This document shows positions 27,367 through 36,239 of a DNA stretch of 64,000 bases, in pieces. Below the pieces are notes generated by a model. The model ran no database searches. It saw only the letters and a program-made list of their open reading frames with translations, and was not told the origin of the DNA. The stretch comes from Alteromonas sp. IB21 (GTDB lineage Bacteria; Pseudomonadota; Gammaproteobacteria; Enterobacterales; Alteromonadaceae). A program made the position numbers and the translations under genes. Positions within the stretch are counted from its first letter, which is position 1; each line of letters opens with the position of its first letter. The stretch covers positions 1 through 64,000 of the forward strand of contig NZ_JAEFCD010000005.1 in assembly GCF_016405965.1 (NCBI RefSeq), written 5' to 3'.

Positions 27367-27969
27367 TTACGCTTTTTGCTCAAGTTTTTTGGCCAACATA
27401 GCCAAACGCTTGCCCTGTGCGAAGCACAACGCCTTTTCATCTTCGCTGAGCCTTTCAGGTGTTGTTTGCCCTGCTTGCGCCACATGGGTCACACCATAGG
27501 GAGAGCCGCCTGTTGTGGTACTGTGTAGTTCTGGCTCGCTGTAGGGCAAGCCGCAAATCACCATGCCATGATGCATAAGCGGGATCATCATTGAAAGAAG
27601 CGTAGATTCTTGGCCGCCATGCATGGATGAAGAAGACGTAAATACACATGCAGGCTTATTTATAAGCGAACCTTTTAACCATTGACTGCTGGTCGAATCT
27701 AAAAAGTGTTTCACTGGCGCAGCCATATTGCCAAAACGTGTAGGACTACCTAACGCCAGGCCGCTACACTGTTCAAGTTCTTGAAGCGTGACTTCTGGAA
27801 CCAAGTCTGACGCATTCGCCTCGGTCTCCTCATCCTGTATGTCGTGAATACGCTTCACTGTGCGTACGATAACAGGCATATTCTCAGCTGAAACACCTTG
27901 TGCGATAGCGTCGGCTAATCGCTTAGTGCTGCCGTGGTGGCTGTAGTAAAGTACAAGAATAGGGTGCAC
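27367..27969 (-). CDS. wrbA: WrbA-type NAD(P)H:quinone oxidoreductase / flavodoxin-like
   Basis: The 200-residue flavodoxin-fold protein has the FMN phosphate loop YYSHHGSTKRLAD (8-20), GSPTRFGNMAAPVKHFLD near 75 and FTSSSSMHGGQESTLLSM near 110, all typical of WrbA. It reduces quinones by two electrons and so limits oxidative stress. The central GGSPYGVTHVA segment is also family-like. Its ATG overlaps the arsC stop by one base. WrbA itself is certain at family level; the symbol follows the family. Confidence 0.88.
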   Translation of the reverse strand: MHPILVLYYSHHGSTKRLADAIAQGVSAENMPVIVRTVKRIHDIQDEETEANASDLVPEVTLQELEQCSGLALGSPTRFGNMAAPVKHFLDSTSSQWLKGSLINKPACVFTSSSSMHGGQESTLLSMMIPLMHHGMVICGLPYSEPELHSTTTGGSPYGVTHVAQAGQTTPERLSEDEKALCFAQGKRLAMLAKKLEQKA

Positions 27970-28322
27970 TATAGTATTTCCAGGACTGATTCGGGTGGGC
28001 GACCAATTCTTGCGTTGTCACCATTAACAACGATGGGGCGCTCTATTAGTTTTGGTGTTGACGACATTGCCTCGAACAGCGCATCGTCATTCATTGTGCT
28101 GTCACCTAAATTAGCGTCTTTATATTCATTTTCTTTAGTACGCATCATCTCTCTAACCGATTCAACGTTAAGTTTTTTAAATATATCTTTTAATTCCTGA
28201 ACCGAGAGTGGGTGTTTCAAATACTCAACGACAACGGGCGAGACGCCATGCTCTTCCAAAAGAGCAAGGGTTTGTCTGCTCTTTGAGCAGCGCGGGTTAT
28301 GGATAATCGTAATGGCCGTCAT
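27969..28322 (-). CDS. arsC: Glutaredoxin-dependent arsenate reductase-like protein (ArsC/YfgD)
   Basis: The 117-residue thioredoxin-fold protein has the catalytic cysteine in IIHNPRCSKSRQTL (Cys12), the VVEYLKHPLS loop, REMMRTKE and a late IERPIVVNGDNARIGRP arginine motif. This is the ArsC family that reduces arsenate to arsenite with glutaredoxin. No arsB, acr3 or arsR lies nearby, so it is likely the chromosomal YfgD-type paralogue rather than part of a resistance operon. It is the first gene of a leftward three-gene cluster. Confidence 0.88.
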   Translation of the reverse strand: MTAITIIHNPRCSKSRQTLALLEEHGVSPVVVEYLKHPLSVQELKDIFKKLNVESVREMMRTKENEYKDANLGDSTMNDDALFEAMSSTPKLIERPIVVNGDNARIGRPPESVLEIL

Positions 28323-28424
28323 AGATGCTCCTATGTGAGTTTTCCTTTAAATTGGCGCGAACTATTGCGTTTTTGCCGAAGAATATCAAGCAGTTTACCG
28401 TTAAGTGGCATAGAGCGTGCAATT

Positions 28425-28491
28425 TTCTATAAACGCAAATTCTATAAACGTAAATAGGGATAGGTGAGTTACCAACACACTTTGTGTTGGT
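28425..28491. repeat. Tandem 15-mer and 9-bp dyad upstream of the TlpA-like gene
   Basis: TTCTATAAACGCAAA (28425-28439) is followed directly by TTCTATAAACGTAAA (28440-28454). Downstream, ACCAACACA (28471-28479) and TGTGTTGGT (28483-28491) form a perfect 9-bp inverted repeat with a 3-base spacer. Both lie in the arsC/TlpA divergent region and the dyad has the look of an operator. Confidence 0.5.
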
Positions 28492-28570
28492 TAAAATTAG
28501 AATAGAGATAAAAAATGGAATCTGGCACTATATTTACAGGTAGCGCTATTAAACGAATAAGAAGCCTAAT

Positions 28571-29080
28571 ATGAGTGTGTCAGACACCCAATCTACTTTC
28601 ACGAAAGCCAAACTCTTTCTCTTTACGCTATTAATAGCGTGTGCAGCGCTCGCCGGTGTATTTACCTATCAATACCTTCAACACGATTTTGAAACCTTAG
28701 ACGGAAAAACATATCGCTGGAAAGGGTTAGAGGGGCAGTGGGTAGTCTTAAATTATTTCGCCCCATGGTGCGCGCCATGCCTTCGTGAAATGCCCGAGTT
28801 AGCGATTTTTAATGCTTCGTTGCCAGAAAAAACGCAACTTTTTGCCATCAATTACGACCCTAAATCTGCAAGCGAACTGGCTGAAATGACGAAGGAGTTT
28901 AATATTACCATTCCTGTCATCGTCAGCTCACAGGACACGAAACTGCCGATGAAAAAGCCCCCTTACTTGCCAGCCACATTTATCATTGGGCCAGACGGCA
29001 AGGTAATTGATACCATTATGGGCGAGTTAACCGCTGCTCACTTAAAACAGCACCTCGAAATACTCAAAGGCGCTAATTAA
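28571..29080 (+). CDS. TlpA-like membrane-anchored thioredoxin
   Basis: The 169-residue protein has a short cytoplasmic N-terminus, one transmembrane helix (about 14-32), then a periplasmic thioredoxin fold with active site WCAPC (Cys67 and Cys70) in VVLNYFAPWCAPCLREMPEL and the cis-proline segment YLPATFIIGPDGK near 140. TlpA/ResA-type proteins reduce disulfides, often in cytochrome c maturation or copper-centre assembly. No cytochrome gene is adjacent. It is convergent with the BepA-like gene; only 12 bases separate the stops. Confidence 0.88.
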   Translation: MSVSDTQSTFTKAKLFLFTLLIACAALAGVFTYQYLQHDFETLDGKTYRWKGLEGQWVVLNYFAPWCAPCLREMPELAIFNASLPEKTQLFAINYDPKSASELAEMTKEFNITIPVIVSSQDTKLPMKKPPYLPATFIIGPDGKVIDTIMGELTAAHLKQHLEILKGAN

Positions 29081-29092
29081 CAAGGGAAAGCG

Positions 29093-30556
29093 CTAAAGCC
29101 TTTCTAACCTTTCTTCTTGGTCTCTAAACTGCTTTATTCGTGCCCTTATTCGTTGCTTTTCTAAATGGTCTTCGCCAGCAAAGTTATAAGCATACTGTAA
29201 CTCATCAACTGCGCGGTTATAGGCGCCGTAGAGGGCATAGACTTCTGCTTTGCTCTGATGCATTTGAGAAAAGCGCTTAGACTTCTGATACGCTTCACTC
29301 ATTAATTGATGCGCAATTTGATAATCTTTCTTCACAAGTAAAAAGTCTTTAAGCAAGGAAATTGCATCGTCGTATTTTTGTGCGCTGATATACGCATTCG
29401 CTTGATTAAGCGCCAATACTTGATTTCGAGGGTTATGCGTAACGTGAGGGCTTAGAAGTTCGACAGCTTTAAGCGGTTCACCTAATGAAATGTAAATGTC
29501 CGTTAACGCATCAAGATAGAAAAGGTTGCTACTATCGCCCGCAATCAGCTCGTCCATAATTTTTTTAGCTTTCTCGGTTTGCTCTTTGCGCATATAAGCC
29601 AGTGCGAGTCCATAAAGCGACGCTTCTTTGCTGCGCTGAACGTCTTGTTGCACTGCTGCTTCAAAATATTCAACCGCGTAATCCGCTTTAAATGAATAGC
29701 GGGCTTTAATCCGCGCTTTCGCTAGTTCAAATCGTTTATTAATAGGTAGATATCGGCGCGGGTAGTCTCCAGCTCGACTTCTCGCATCAGCAATACGCGT
29801 TTCCGTTAGTGGATGCGTGAGAAGGCGCGCGGGCGGTCGTGAGACCATACGGTACTCTTCGGCCATGGTAGAAAAGAATGAAGCGGCAGCGTTAGGGTCA
29901 AAGCCAGCTCTTGCTAGCATAGAAATACCGATGCGGTCAGCTTCTTGTTCATTAGTGCGGGTATAATCAATTTGTAACTGAGCAGATGCTGCAGAACCGG
30001 CCTGCATTGCTGCAATCCCTGCTTCTGGATTGGCCATGGCAATCAGCACTCCACCAATAAGTGACGCTAACGCCAGCGGGGATGACCGCTGCTGTGCCTG
30101 CATGCGCCGCGCAATGTGGCGCTGAGTAACGTGTGAAATTTCGTGCGCTAGCACCGAGGCTAACTCACTTTCATTCTCTGCCCGTCGCATTAATCCTGTA
30201 TGAACGCCGATGTGTCCGCCAAAAAATGCGAACGCGTTGATGGCGTCGTTGTTCACCCAAAAAAATTCAAAAGGAAATTTAGCATTGTCGGCATGAACAA
30301 CTAAACGGTTGCCCAAGTCCTGTAAGTATTCGTCCAATACAGGGTCTGATATAACAGGGCTTTGTCCGCGCATTTGTCGCATAACAGCGTCACCTACAAT
30401 CATCTCTTTATCGAGTGATATGGCATCTGATGCAACAACCCCAATTTCAGGAAGCGCGTTTTTATTGCTGTATTTGGCATCTTGTGCAACAGCCGTTAAG
30501 CTCGAAGTGAGCAAGAAGGAAAAGGCAAACAAAGATGCTGAAAACTTTTTTCTCAT
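29093..30556 (-). CDS. bepA: Periplasmic M48 metalloprotease with TPR domain, BepA-like
   Basis: From ATG 30556 the product has 487 residues, the same length as E. coli BepA. A signal peptide (MRKKFSASLFAFSFLLTSSLTAVAQ) is followed by an M48 domain with the zinc site HEISH (His138, Glu139, His142) and the third ligand region NEQEADRIG near 205. The C-terminal half holds TPR helices (about 290-480). BepA degrades or chaperones stalled outer-membrane LptD and other beta-barrel proteins. The longer frame from 30577 lacks a signal-peptide advantage. Confidence 0.92.
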   Translation of the reverse strand: MRKKFSASLFAFSFLLTSSLTAVAQDAKYSNKNALPEIGVVASDAISLDKEMIVGDAVMRQMRGQSPVISDPVLDEYLQDLGNRLVVHADNAKFPFEFFWVNNDAINAFAFFGGHIGVHTGLMRRAENESELASVLAHEISHVTQRHIARRMQAQQRSSPLALASLIGGVLIAMANPEAGIAAMQAGSAASAQLQIDYTRTNEQEADRIGISMLARAGFDPNAAASFFSTMAEEYRMVSRPPARLLTHPLTETRIADARSRAGDYPRRYLPINKRFELAKARIKARYSFKADYAVEYFEAAVQQDVQRSKEASLYGLALAYMRKEQTEKAKKIMDELIAGDSSNLFYLDALTDIYISLGEPLKAVELLSPHVTHNPRNQVLALNQANAYISAQKYDDAISLLKDFLLVKKDYQIAHQLMSEAYQKSKRFSQMHQSKAEVYALYGAYNRAVDELQYAYNFAGEDHLEKQRIRARIKQFRDQEERLERL

Positions 30557-30882
30557 GAACCTACAATCATTGTACACGGTTAATACTGCATAACGCTTAG
30601 AGCGCTAAGTTGATAAACAGTTTCAAATTTTATTTTTTCTTATATGCATTCATCTTGAGAGGACATAATGCCGAAGTTGTCTCGCTTATACTATGTTATT
30701 TGAAGCAAACTCTGTTTCTTTAATCAATATTTATTCAAAAACAGCACAATACCCAACAATACATACGATGAAATCGTCATACCAGTTTGATTTTGAAAGA
30801 TTCTTAAGTTCTGCTTGTTGCTATCTGCTAGTGCTATCAACTATGATGCGTGTCCTATTCTTAGTAATTTCTGGGCGTTTAT
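30557..30882. other. Divergent intergenic region bepA / AI-2E permease
   Basis: This 326-base AT-rich gap holds the promoters of two divergent genes. A rightward 65-codon frame (30693-30890) with a hydrophobic C-terminal half overlaps the start of the permease by 8 bases; it lacks a clear ribosome binding site and family resemblance. I see no terminator or RNA gene here. Confidence 0.35.
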
Positions 30883-31971
30883 ATGATTAGCGTTTTTGGT
30901 CGTTGGTACCGACGCAAATTTTCCGATCCTGACGCAGCGATGCTGCTTATTCTTATCCTCTTAACCACGGCAGTTTTGCTGCTATGGGGGGGGTTAATAA
31001 TGCCCGTGCTGGTAGCGGCAGTGATCGCCTATTTACTAGACTGGCCGGTTTGCAGATTGGTGAATATTGGCGTAGGACGAACTGTTGCTTGCGGCATTGT
31101 GATGCTAGGTTTCATTACTATTACTATTTTTACGCTTATCGGTTTAGTGCCCATCATATCAAAACAAAGCGTTAATCTTATTCAAGAGACCCCGCTTATT
31201 TGGCAAAAAGCCCAAGAGTGGATATTAACGCTACCTGAAAAATACCCCGACTATGTGCAGGTATATCAAATACATCAAATGATGGAAGGGCTCAACGAAA
31301 AGCTTGTTGAAGTGGGCGAAACCCTTATTTCCGCATCGTTTAGTAACATTGCCAACTTTGCTGCGCTGCTTGTTTACATGATACTCGTGCCCTTAATGGT
31401 ATTTTTCATGCTGAAAGATAAGCTTTTCTTTTTAGAGAGCATATCTCGTTTGCTGCCAAAAGAACGCCGTTTAATCACCCAAGTTGGTCACGAGATGAAC
31501 GCGCAAATTGCTAACTATATTCGCGGGAAAGTCATTGAGATCGTTATTGTCGGTGCGGTAAGTTGCGTCACGTTTGTGTTGATGGACCTGCGCTATGCAA
31601 TTCTACTTGGCGTGCTGGTTGGTTTTTCTGTACTTATTCCCTACATCGGCGCGGCTGTGGTTACCATCCCTGTGGCCGTGGTAGCGATGTTTCAATGGGG
31701 AATATCTCCGGAATTTTGGTACTTAATGATTGCCTACGGCATTATTCAGGCTTTAGACGGAAACTTGTTGGTGCCGCTGCTTTTTTCCGAAGCGGTAAGT
31801 TTGCATCCCCTTTATATTATCGTCGCGGTATTAGTATTTGGTGGTTTGTGGGGCTTTTGGGGCGTGTTTTTCGCCATTCCGCTGGCTACACTGGTCAAGG
31901 CAGTTATTACGGCTTGGTCGAGTAACCCCGTCGTTATTCCTGAACAAGCCGGGCAAGAAACAGATTATTAG
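30883..31971 (+). CDS. AI-2E family transporter / PerM-like permease
   Basis: The 362-residue inner-membrane protein has seven to eight hydrophobic segments, beginning ILILLTTAVLLLWGGLIMPV, a central soluble part (about 90-150) and the PF01594 signature region GVLVGFSVLIPYIGAAVVTIPV near 245-266 and GNLLVPLLFSEAVSLHP near 297. The family includes E. coli PerM and TqsA (AI-2 exporter) and Na+/H+ antiporters. The role of this member cannot be fixed from sequence. The ribosome binding site is weak. A terminator follows. Confidence 0.88.
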   Translation: MISVFGRWYRRKFSDPDAAMLLILILLTTAVLLLWGGLIMPVLVAAVIAYLLDWPVCRLVNIGVGRTVACGIVMLGFITITIFTLIGLVPIISKQSVNLIQETPLIWQKAQEWILTLPEKYPDYVQVYQIHQMMEGLNEKLVEVGETLISASFSNIANFAALLVYMILVPLMVFFMLKDKLFFLESISRLLPKERRLITQVGHEMNAQIANYIRGKVIEIVIVGAVSCVTFVLMDLRYAILLGVLVGFSVLIPYIGAAVVTIPVAVVAMFQWGISPEFWYLMIAYGIIQALDGNLLVPLLFSEAVSLHPLYIIVAVLVFGGLWGFWGVFFAIPLATLVKAVITAWSSNPVVIPEQAGQETDY

Positions 31972-32047
31972 AATAATGGTCATGGAACACGTTGGCGGAG
32001 GAAACGCTGTCCACGCTATGTAGAACGAGCCGTTTAATATAAAGAAG

Positions 32048-32082
32048 GCCTCGGGAGTTTAGCACTCGCGAGGCTTTATTAT
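32048..32082 (+). terminator. Terminator of the AI-2E permease gene
   Basis: GCCTCGGGAG (32048-32057) pairs with CTCGCGAGGC (32065-32074) with one mismatch; TTTATTATTT follows. Confidence 0.7.
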
Positions 32083-32103
32083 TTAATGGTGTTTTATGCT
32101 GCC

Positions 32104-32568
32104 TTAGCTATTTAAATAGTCTAAGACCACGGTGTGATGGTCTTTTGTTTTAAATTTATTGAATACGTGCTCCACAACGCCATTTTCATCAATCAAGAAT
32201 GTAAGGCGGTGAATGCCATCATATTCTTTACCCATGAATTTCTTAGGGCCCCATACGCCAAATGCGTCTGCAACAGCGTGGTCTTCGTCAGAAAGGAGCG
32301 TAAAGTTTAGGTTTTCTTTCTCGATAAACTTTGGAAGACGTTTAACTGCGTCAGGACTAATACCAAGAACGATAACATTTTTATCTTGAAGTTCTTGGTT
32401 TACGTCTCGTAAACCCTGTGCCTGAACGGTGCACCCTGGCGTCATGGCTTTTGGGTAAAAATACACTAATACTTTTTTGCCTTTAAAATCAGCGAGGGAT
32501 ACGGTTTTATCATCTTGGTTCTGCAATGAGAATTGCGGCGCGTTGTCACCAGCTTGTAACGTTTTCAT
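32104..32568 (-). CDS. bcp: Thiol peroxidase Bcp (PrxQ-type peroxiredoxin)
   Basis: The 154-residue thioredoxin-fold peroxidase reduces hydroperoxides in the cytoplasm. The peroxidatic Cys46 is in YPKAMTPGCTVQAQGLRD. E. coli Bcp has a resolving cysteine five residues on (VQAC); here that position is Gln and no other cysteine exists in the protein, so it must work as a 1-Cys enzyme with an external thiol. AAAAAAGGATCACAATG marks the start with a good ribosome binding site inside the end of gcvR, which it overlaps by 23 bases, as in other gammaproteobacteria. Confidence 0.95.
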   Translation of the reverse strand: MKTLQAGDNAPQFSLQNQDDKTVSLADFKGKKVLVYFYPKAMTPGCTVQAQGLRDVNQELQDKNVIVLGISPDAVKRLPKFIEKENLNFTLLSDEDHAVADAFGVWGPKKFMGKEYDGIHRLTFLIDENGVVEHVFNKFKTKDHHTVVLDYLNS

Positions 32569-33109
32569 TGTGATCCTTTTTTTGTTTGTCTACTACTTTG
32601 CCTGTCACGTTTAACGACGCAAACAGGGTCATTAGATCAGTTTCTAACGTGTCGACGTTTTCATCGGTAGGAAGGGACACCACGAATTTACATCGCATAT
32701 TGTCCTTACCCGTTATCTTATCCTTGAAAGTGCGCTGTCGAAAGGCGCTTATCATGGCGTGACGCTCTGCAAAAAATCCAGTCACGGATTTGATAAGACC
32801 CGCAGCATCTTCACCGCTAAATTCAACGTTAAAAAGGTGTGCTAGGTTTTGTTTTTCGTGGTGACTCGTTCGCTTCATCATTGATAGCAAATCAAGTTGT
32901 TGAAACAACGGTGGCAGAATACACTCTGCCTTCGTAATTGCGCTTTGCGTTCCTTCAATGATCATAGTCAGAGAGAACTCTTTGCCATAGATACCTTGTC
33001 TGCTATCAAGAATATTGCATTGCGCTTCTGAAACTGTCGTAGCAATTTCACTTAGTATGCCAGTATTGTCTGTACCTAGAATGGTGACGATAAGTTGGTG
33101 TTTCGACAT
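32546..33109 (-). CDS. gcvR: Glycine cleavage system transcriptional repressor GcvR (double ACT)
   Basis: The 187-residue protein contains two ACT domains (about 5-80 and 90-175). The first starts LIVTILGTDNTGILSEIATTVSEA and the second LFNVEFSGEDAAGLIKSVTGFFAE, the pattern of GcvR, which binds glycine and antagonises GcvA. The gcvR-bcp pair and its divergence from dapA is the common gammaproteobacterial arrangement. No gcv genes are in the window. Confidence 0.9.
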   Translation of the reverse strand: MSKHQLIVTILGTDNTGILSEIATTVSEAQCNILDSRQGIYGKEFSLTMIIEGTQSAITKAECILPPLFQQLDLLSMMKRTSHHEKQNLAHLFNVEFSGEDAAGLIKSVTGFFAERHAMISAFRQRTFKDKITGKDNMRCKFVVSLPTDENVDTLETDLMTLFASLNVTGKVVDKQKKDHNENVTSW

Positions 33110-33287
33110 CTACTTCACTTTAATGGTAACTATGAAAAGATGTTAGCACAGAGTTTTTTTAGAAGTCAGTGCCTTTTTGTTGCCTTTGAGTAAGATATTG
33201 TCAATTTCTTGTCATTTTACATGCGCTATTACTTGTGTTTAAGGACTGACATATTTACCATGTGCGCTCACATTTTGCGGAGAGATT

Positions 33288-34172
33288 ATGTTTACTGGTA
33301 GTTACGTAGCACTCGTCACGCCGATGCTCGAAAACGGCGATATTGATTACAAGTCTTTACAGAAACTTGTGGAGTTTCATGTAGAGCAGGGCACTCACGG
33401 CATAGTGTCAGTTGGTACTACTGGTGAGTCAGCAACGCTACCTTTTGAAGAGCATATAAATGTAGTCAAAGAGACCGTTGCTATGGCGTCAGGTGCAATA
33501 CCTGTTATTGCTGGTAGCGGTGCAAACTCTACTGCAGAAGCAATATTTCTTACTGAACAGTTAGGCTCAACAGGTATCGATGGTTTCTTAAGCGTAGTCC
33601 CTTATTACAACAAGCCTCAACAAGCTGGAATGGTTGCTCACTTCAATGCGATTGCAGACGCCAGTGATTTACCCGTTATCTTATACAATGTTCCCGGTCG
33701 CACAGTGGCAGATATGCTGCCAGAAACGGTTGCAACGTTATCTGCGCATCAAAATATTGTTGGTTTGAAAGACGCCACCGGCAGCATTGCTCGTCTTAAA
33801 GCAACGCAACCTCTCGTACCAGATGATTTCGTATTGTTAAGCGGCGACGACGGCACCAGCTGCGAATTTATGCGTGAAGGCGGGCATGGTGTTATCTCTG
33901 TGACGGCCAACATCGTGCCTAAAGCGATTGCACAAATGTGTGAAGCAGCACTTGCTAAAGATTTTGACACGTGTCGCGACATTGATGAAACAATCAAGTT
34001 GCTACATAGCGAACTATTTATAGAGCCAAATCCAGTAATGCCTAAGTGGGCTCTATATAAAATGGGCATGATGGAAAGCGCCGTTATGCGCTTGCCAATG
34101 GTTTTACCGGAACTATCAAGCCAAAAACGTATCGAAGAACTACTAAAAAAATACGCATTGATTTCTGGTTAA
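33288..34172 (+). CDS. dapA: 4-hydroxy-tetrahydrodipicolinate synthase DapA
   Basis: The 294-residue class I aldolase condenses pyruvate and aspartate semialdehyde, the first committed step of lysine and diaminopimelate synthesis. GTTGESATL (about 43-51) binds the pyruvate carboxylate, Tyr in ILYNVPGRT (about 133) is catalytic and the Schiff-base lysine lies in VGLKDATG near 161. GAGAG precedes the ATG. bamC follows after 12 bases, then purC after 12 more: the conserved dapA-bamC-purC operon. Confidence 0.97.
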   Translation: MFTGSYVALVTPMLENGDIDYKSLQKLVEFHVEQGTHGIVSVGTTGESATLPFEEHINVVKETVAMASGAIPVIAGSGANSTAEAIFLTEQLGSTGIDGFLSVVPYYNKPQQAGMVAHFNAIADASDLPVILYNVPGRTVADMLPETVATLSAHQNIVGLKDATGSIARLKATQPLVPDDFVLLSGDDGTSCEFMREGGHGVISVTANIVPKAIAQMCEAALAKDFDTCRDIDETIKLLHSELFIEPNPVMPKWALYKMGMMESAVMRLPMVLPELSSQKRIEELLKKYALISG

Positions 34173-34184
34173 TAAGGAACACAG

Positions 34185-35288
34185 ATGAAAAGAACGCTGG
34201 CTATAGCAAGTTCAGTAGCGATGGTTGCACTTGCAGGTTGTTCAAGCCAAATAGATAGAAAGACCGCGTCGGGCAGCTACGAATACTTAAAAACGAAAGA
34301 AGAAAAGTCGTTAGAAGTACCTTCCGACCTAGAAAAGCCTACATTTTCACGAGAATTTGAAGTACCTGCATTAGGCGAAAGAGCCGATGCTAACCTTGTT
34401 GGCAAGTCGCTAGTGGTACGATCGCCAGCCTTGGTTCTTCCCCTTGTCACCGGCTCACATGTCGAAGAAGGTAAGAGTTCAGCCACGATCTGGTTCGACC
34501 AAGTAGACGACAGTCAACCTTTAAGCCAAGCTATTTGGAACTCGCTGTTGAGCTTCTTGGATGAGCAGGGTATTGGTGTCGATAGTTTCAGTCCTGAAGA
34601 GAAAGTACTGGTTACTGACTGGATAGTGATTAAAAAAGAAATTGATGGGCCTTGGTATAGTTTTACTGATGAAGAAAGTGAAATTGGTGAGCGTTTTGAA
34701 TTCAAACTAGATGTCAAACCACACGGCCGAAGCGCTGCACTGACGGTAGATCTCAAAGATTACATGCAAACCTTAAATGGTGATGTCATCGCCGAGGTAT
34801 CTTCAATGGAAGAAAGACGCGAAGAAGTCGAAGTGCTTAACCAAGTGATTGGTCATTACGAGTACCAAATTCAATTGGCTGAAACTCGACGCATTGCACG
34901 TATACGTCAAGGTATTCAAACTGAGATGGGCTTTAATGACGATGGCGATGCGGCTTACATTGTTGAGGCGCAATATGACGTGGCGTGGCCTAGAATGTTG
35001 CTAGTGCTGCGCAAGCTCGGTTTCGACGTAAAAGATTTAGATAAATCTAACGGCCTGCTATTTGTGACCTATAATGGAGATCAAGGTAGCTGGTGGGATG
35101 GTTTATTCTCAGGCGATGATGAACTTCTTAAGAAGGGCGATTATCGCTTGAAAGTTGCAAAAGCGGGTGCAGATCGCACATCAGTGACTTTCATGAATAA
35201 TGAAAGCGTGCCGTTTGAAGCAAATCAGGTTTCCGACCTTTACAGCGCCTTTGCTGAGGTCATGTCAGAAGATAATCTTGATATATAA
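34185..35288 (+). CDS. bamC: Outer membrane assembly lipoprotein BamC
   Basis: The 367-residue lipoprotein (lipobox VALAGC, Cys19) is a component of the BAM complex that inserts beta-barrel proteins into the outer membrane. An unstructured N-terminal stretch rich in charged residues and prolines (about 25-75, LEVPSDLEKPTFSREFEVPALG) wraps BamD in the E. coli complex. Two helix-grip domains follow (about 90-220 and 240-360), the second with VAWPRMLLVLRKLGFDVKDLD. Synteny with dapA and purC confirms the identity. Confidence 0.93.
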   Translation: MKRTLAIASSVAMVALAGCSSQIDRKTASGSYEYLKTKEEKSLEVPSDLEKPTFSREFEVPALGERADANLVGKSLVVRSPALVLPLVTGSHVEEGKSSATIWFDQVDDSQPLSQAIWNSLLSFLDEQGIGVDSFSPEEKVLVTDWIVIKKEIDGPWYSFTDEESEIGERFEFKLDVKPHGRSAALTVDLKDYMQTLNGDVIAEVSSMEERREEVEVLNQVIGHYEYQIQLAETRRIARIRQGIQTEMGFNDDGDAAYIVEAQYDVAWPRMLLVLRKLGFDVKDLDKSNGLLFVTYNGDQGSWWDGLFSGDDELLKKGDYRLKVAKAGADRTSVTFMNNESVPFEANQVSDLYSAFAEVMSEDNLDI

Positions 35289-35300
35289 CTGAGACTGAGA

Positions 35301-36014
35301 ATGGAAAAACGCGACGAGCTTTACCGCGGTAAAGCAAAAACTGTTTATTACACTGATGATAGCGATAAATTGATCCTTCACTTTAGAAACGACACTTCGG
35401 CGTTTGACGGTGAAAAAATTGAGCAGTTAGATCGCAAGGGTGAAGTGAATAATAAGTTTAATCACTTTATTATGACGAAGCTTGAGGAAGCTGGTATTGC
35501 AACGCAAGTTGAAGCACTGGTGTCTGATACTGAGTCTTTAGTTAAAAAGCTCGACATGATCCCCGTTGAGTGTGTGGTGAGAAACTTGTCTGCGGGTTCA
35601 TTGGTTCGCCGACTAGGTGTTGAGGAAGGCAAAGAACTGAATCCACCTATTTTTGAGTTTTTCCTTAAAAATGATGCGCTTCACGACCCTATGGTTAATG
35701 ATTACCATATTTTATCGTTTGGCTGGGCCACAGAGTCTCAAATTGCTGAGATGAAAGCATTAACGTTCAAAGTGAACAGCGTGCTAAAAGCGCTGTTTGA
35801 TGAGGCGGGTATGTTACTTGTGGACTACAAACTAGAGTTTGGCGTTGATAAAGATGGCAACATTGTTTTAGGTGATGAATTCACGCCAGATGGCTGTCGA
35901 CTATGGGATAAAGAAACCCGTAAAAAGATGGACAAAGACAGATTCAGACAAGGTTTAGGCTCTGTCGTAGAGACCTATATAGAAGTGGCAGAACGTTTAG
36001 GCTTATCGCTGTAA
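35301..36014 (+). CDS. purC: SAICAR synthase PurC
   Basis: The 237-residue enzyme (same length as E. coli) joins aspartate to CAIR with ATP in purine synthesis. [14 protein letters not shown] at the N-terminus is the glycine-rich nucleotide loop; [13 protein letters not shown] near 94 and LVDYKLEFG near 175 are signature regions, and [12 protein letters not shown] near 195 follows. It ends the dapA-bamC-purC operon and is followed by a strong terminator. Confidence 0.97.
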   Translation: MEKRDELYRGKAKTVYYTDDSDKLILHFRNDTSAFDGEKIEQLDRKGEVNNKFNHFIMTKLEEAGIATQVEALVSDTESLVKKLDMIPVECVVRNLSAGSLVRRLGVEEGKELNPPIFEFFLKNDALHDPMVNDYHILSFGWATESQIAEMKALTFKVNSVLKALFDEAGMLLVDYKLEFGVDKDGNIVLGDEFTPDGCRLWDKETRKKMDKDRFRQGLGSVVETYIEVAERLGLSL

Positions 36015-36043
36015 CTGGAACAACTTCTTCTATTAATTTTTAA

Positions 36044-36070
36044 AAAGAGGACCAAATGGTCCTCTTTTTG
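36044..36070. terminator. Terminator of dapA-bamC-purC
   Basis: AAAGAGGACC and GGTCCTCTTT form a perfect 10-bp stem with an AAAT loop, followed by T residues; flanking A residues make it symmetrical. Confidence 0.9.
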
Positions 36071-36239
36071 TGTTTTTATGGTACGGATAAATAGCGCCAT
36101 GGAGACATTTTAAACTTGCCAGCGCCTTCTGAGTGGGCAATTATCTGTGCGGACCGGTAATACACAACTTGCTTCCATCGCCATGTCTAAATAAGCTATT
36201 GTAGATAAAAAATATGAGAGCGTATTAGGAAGAGTATTT

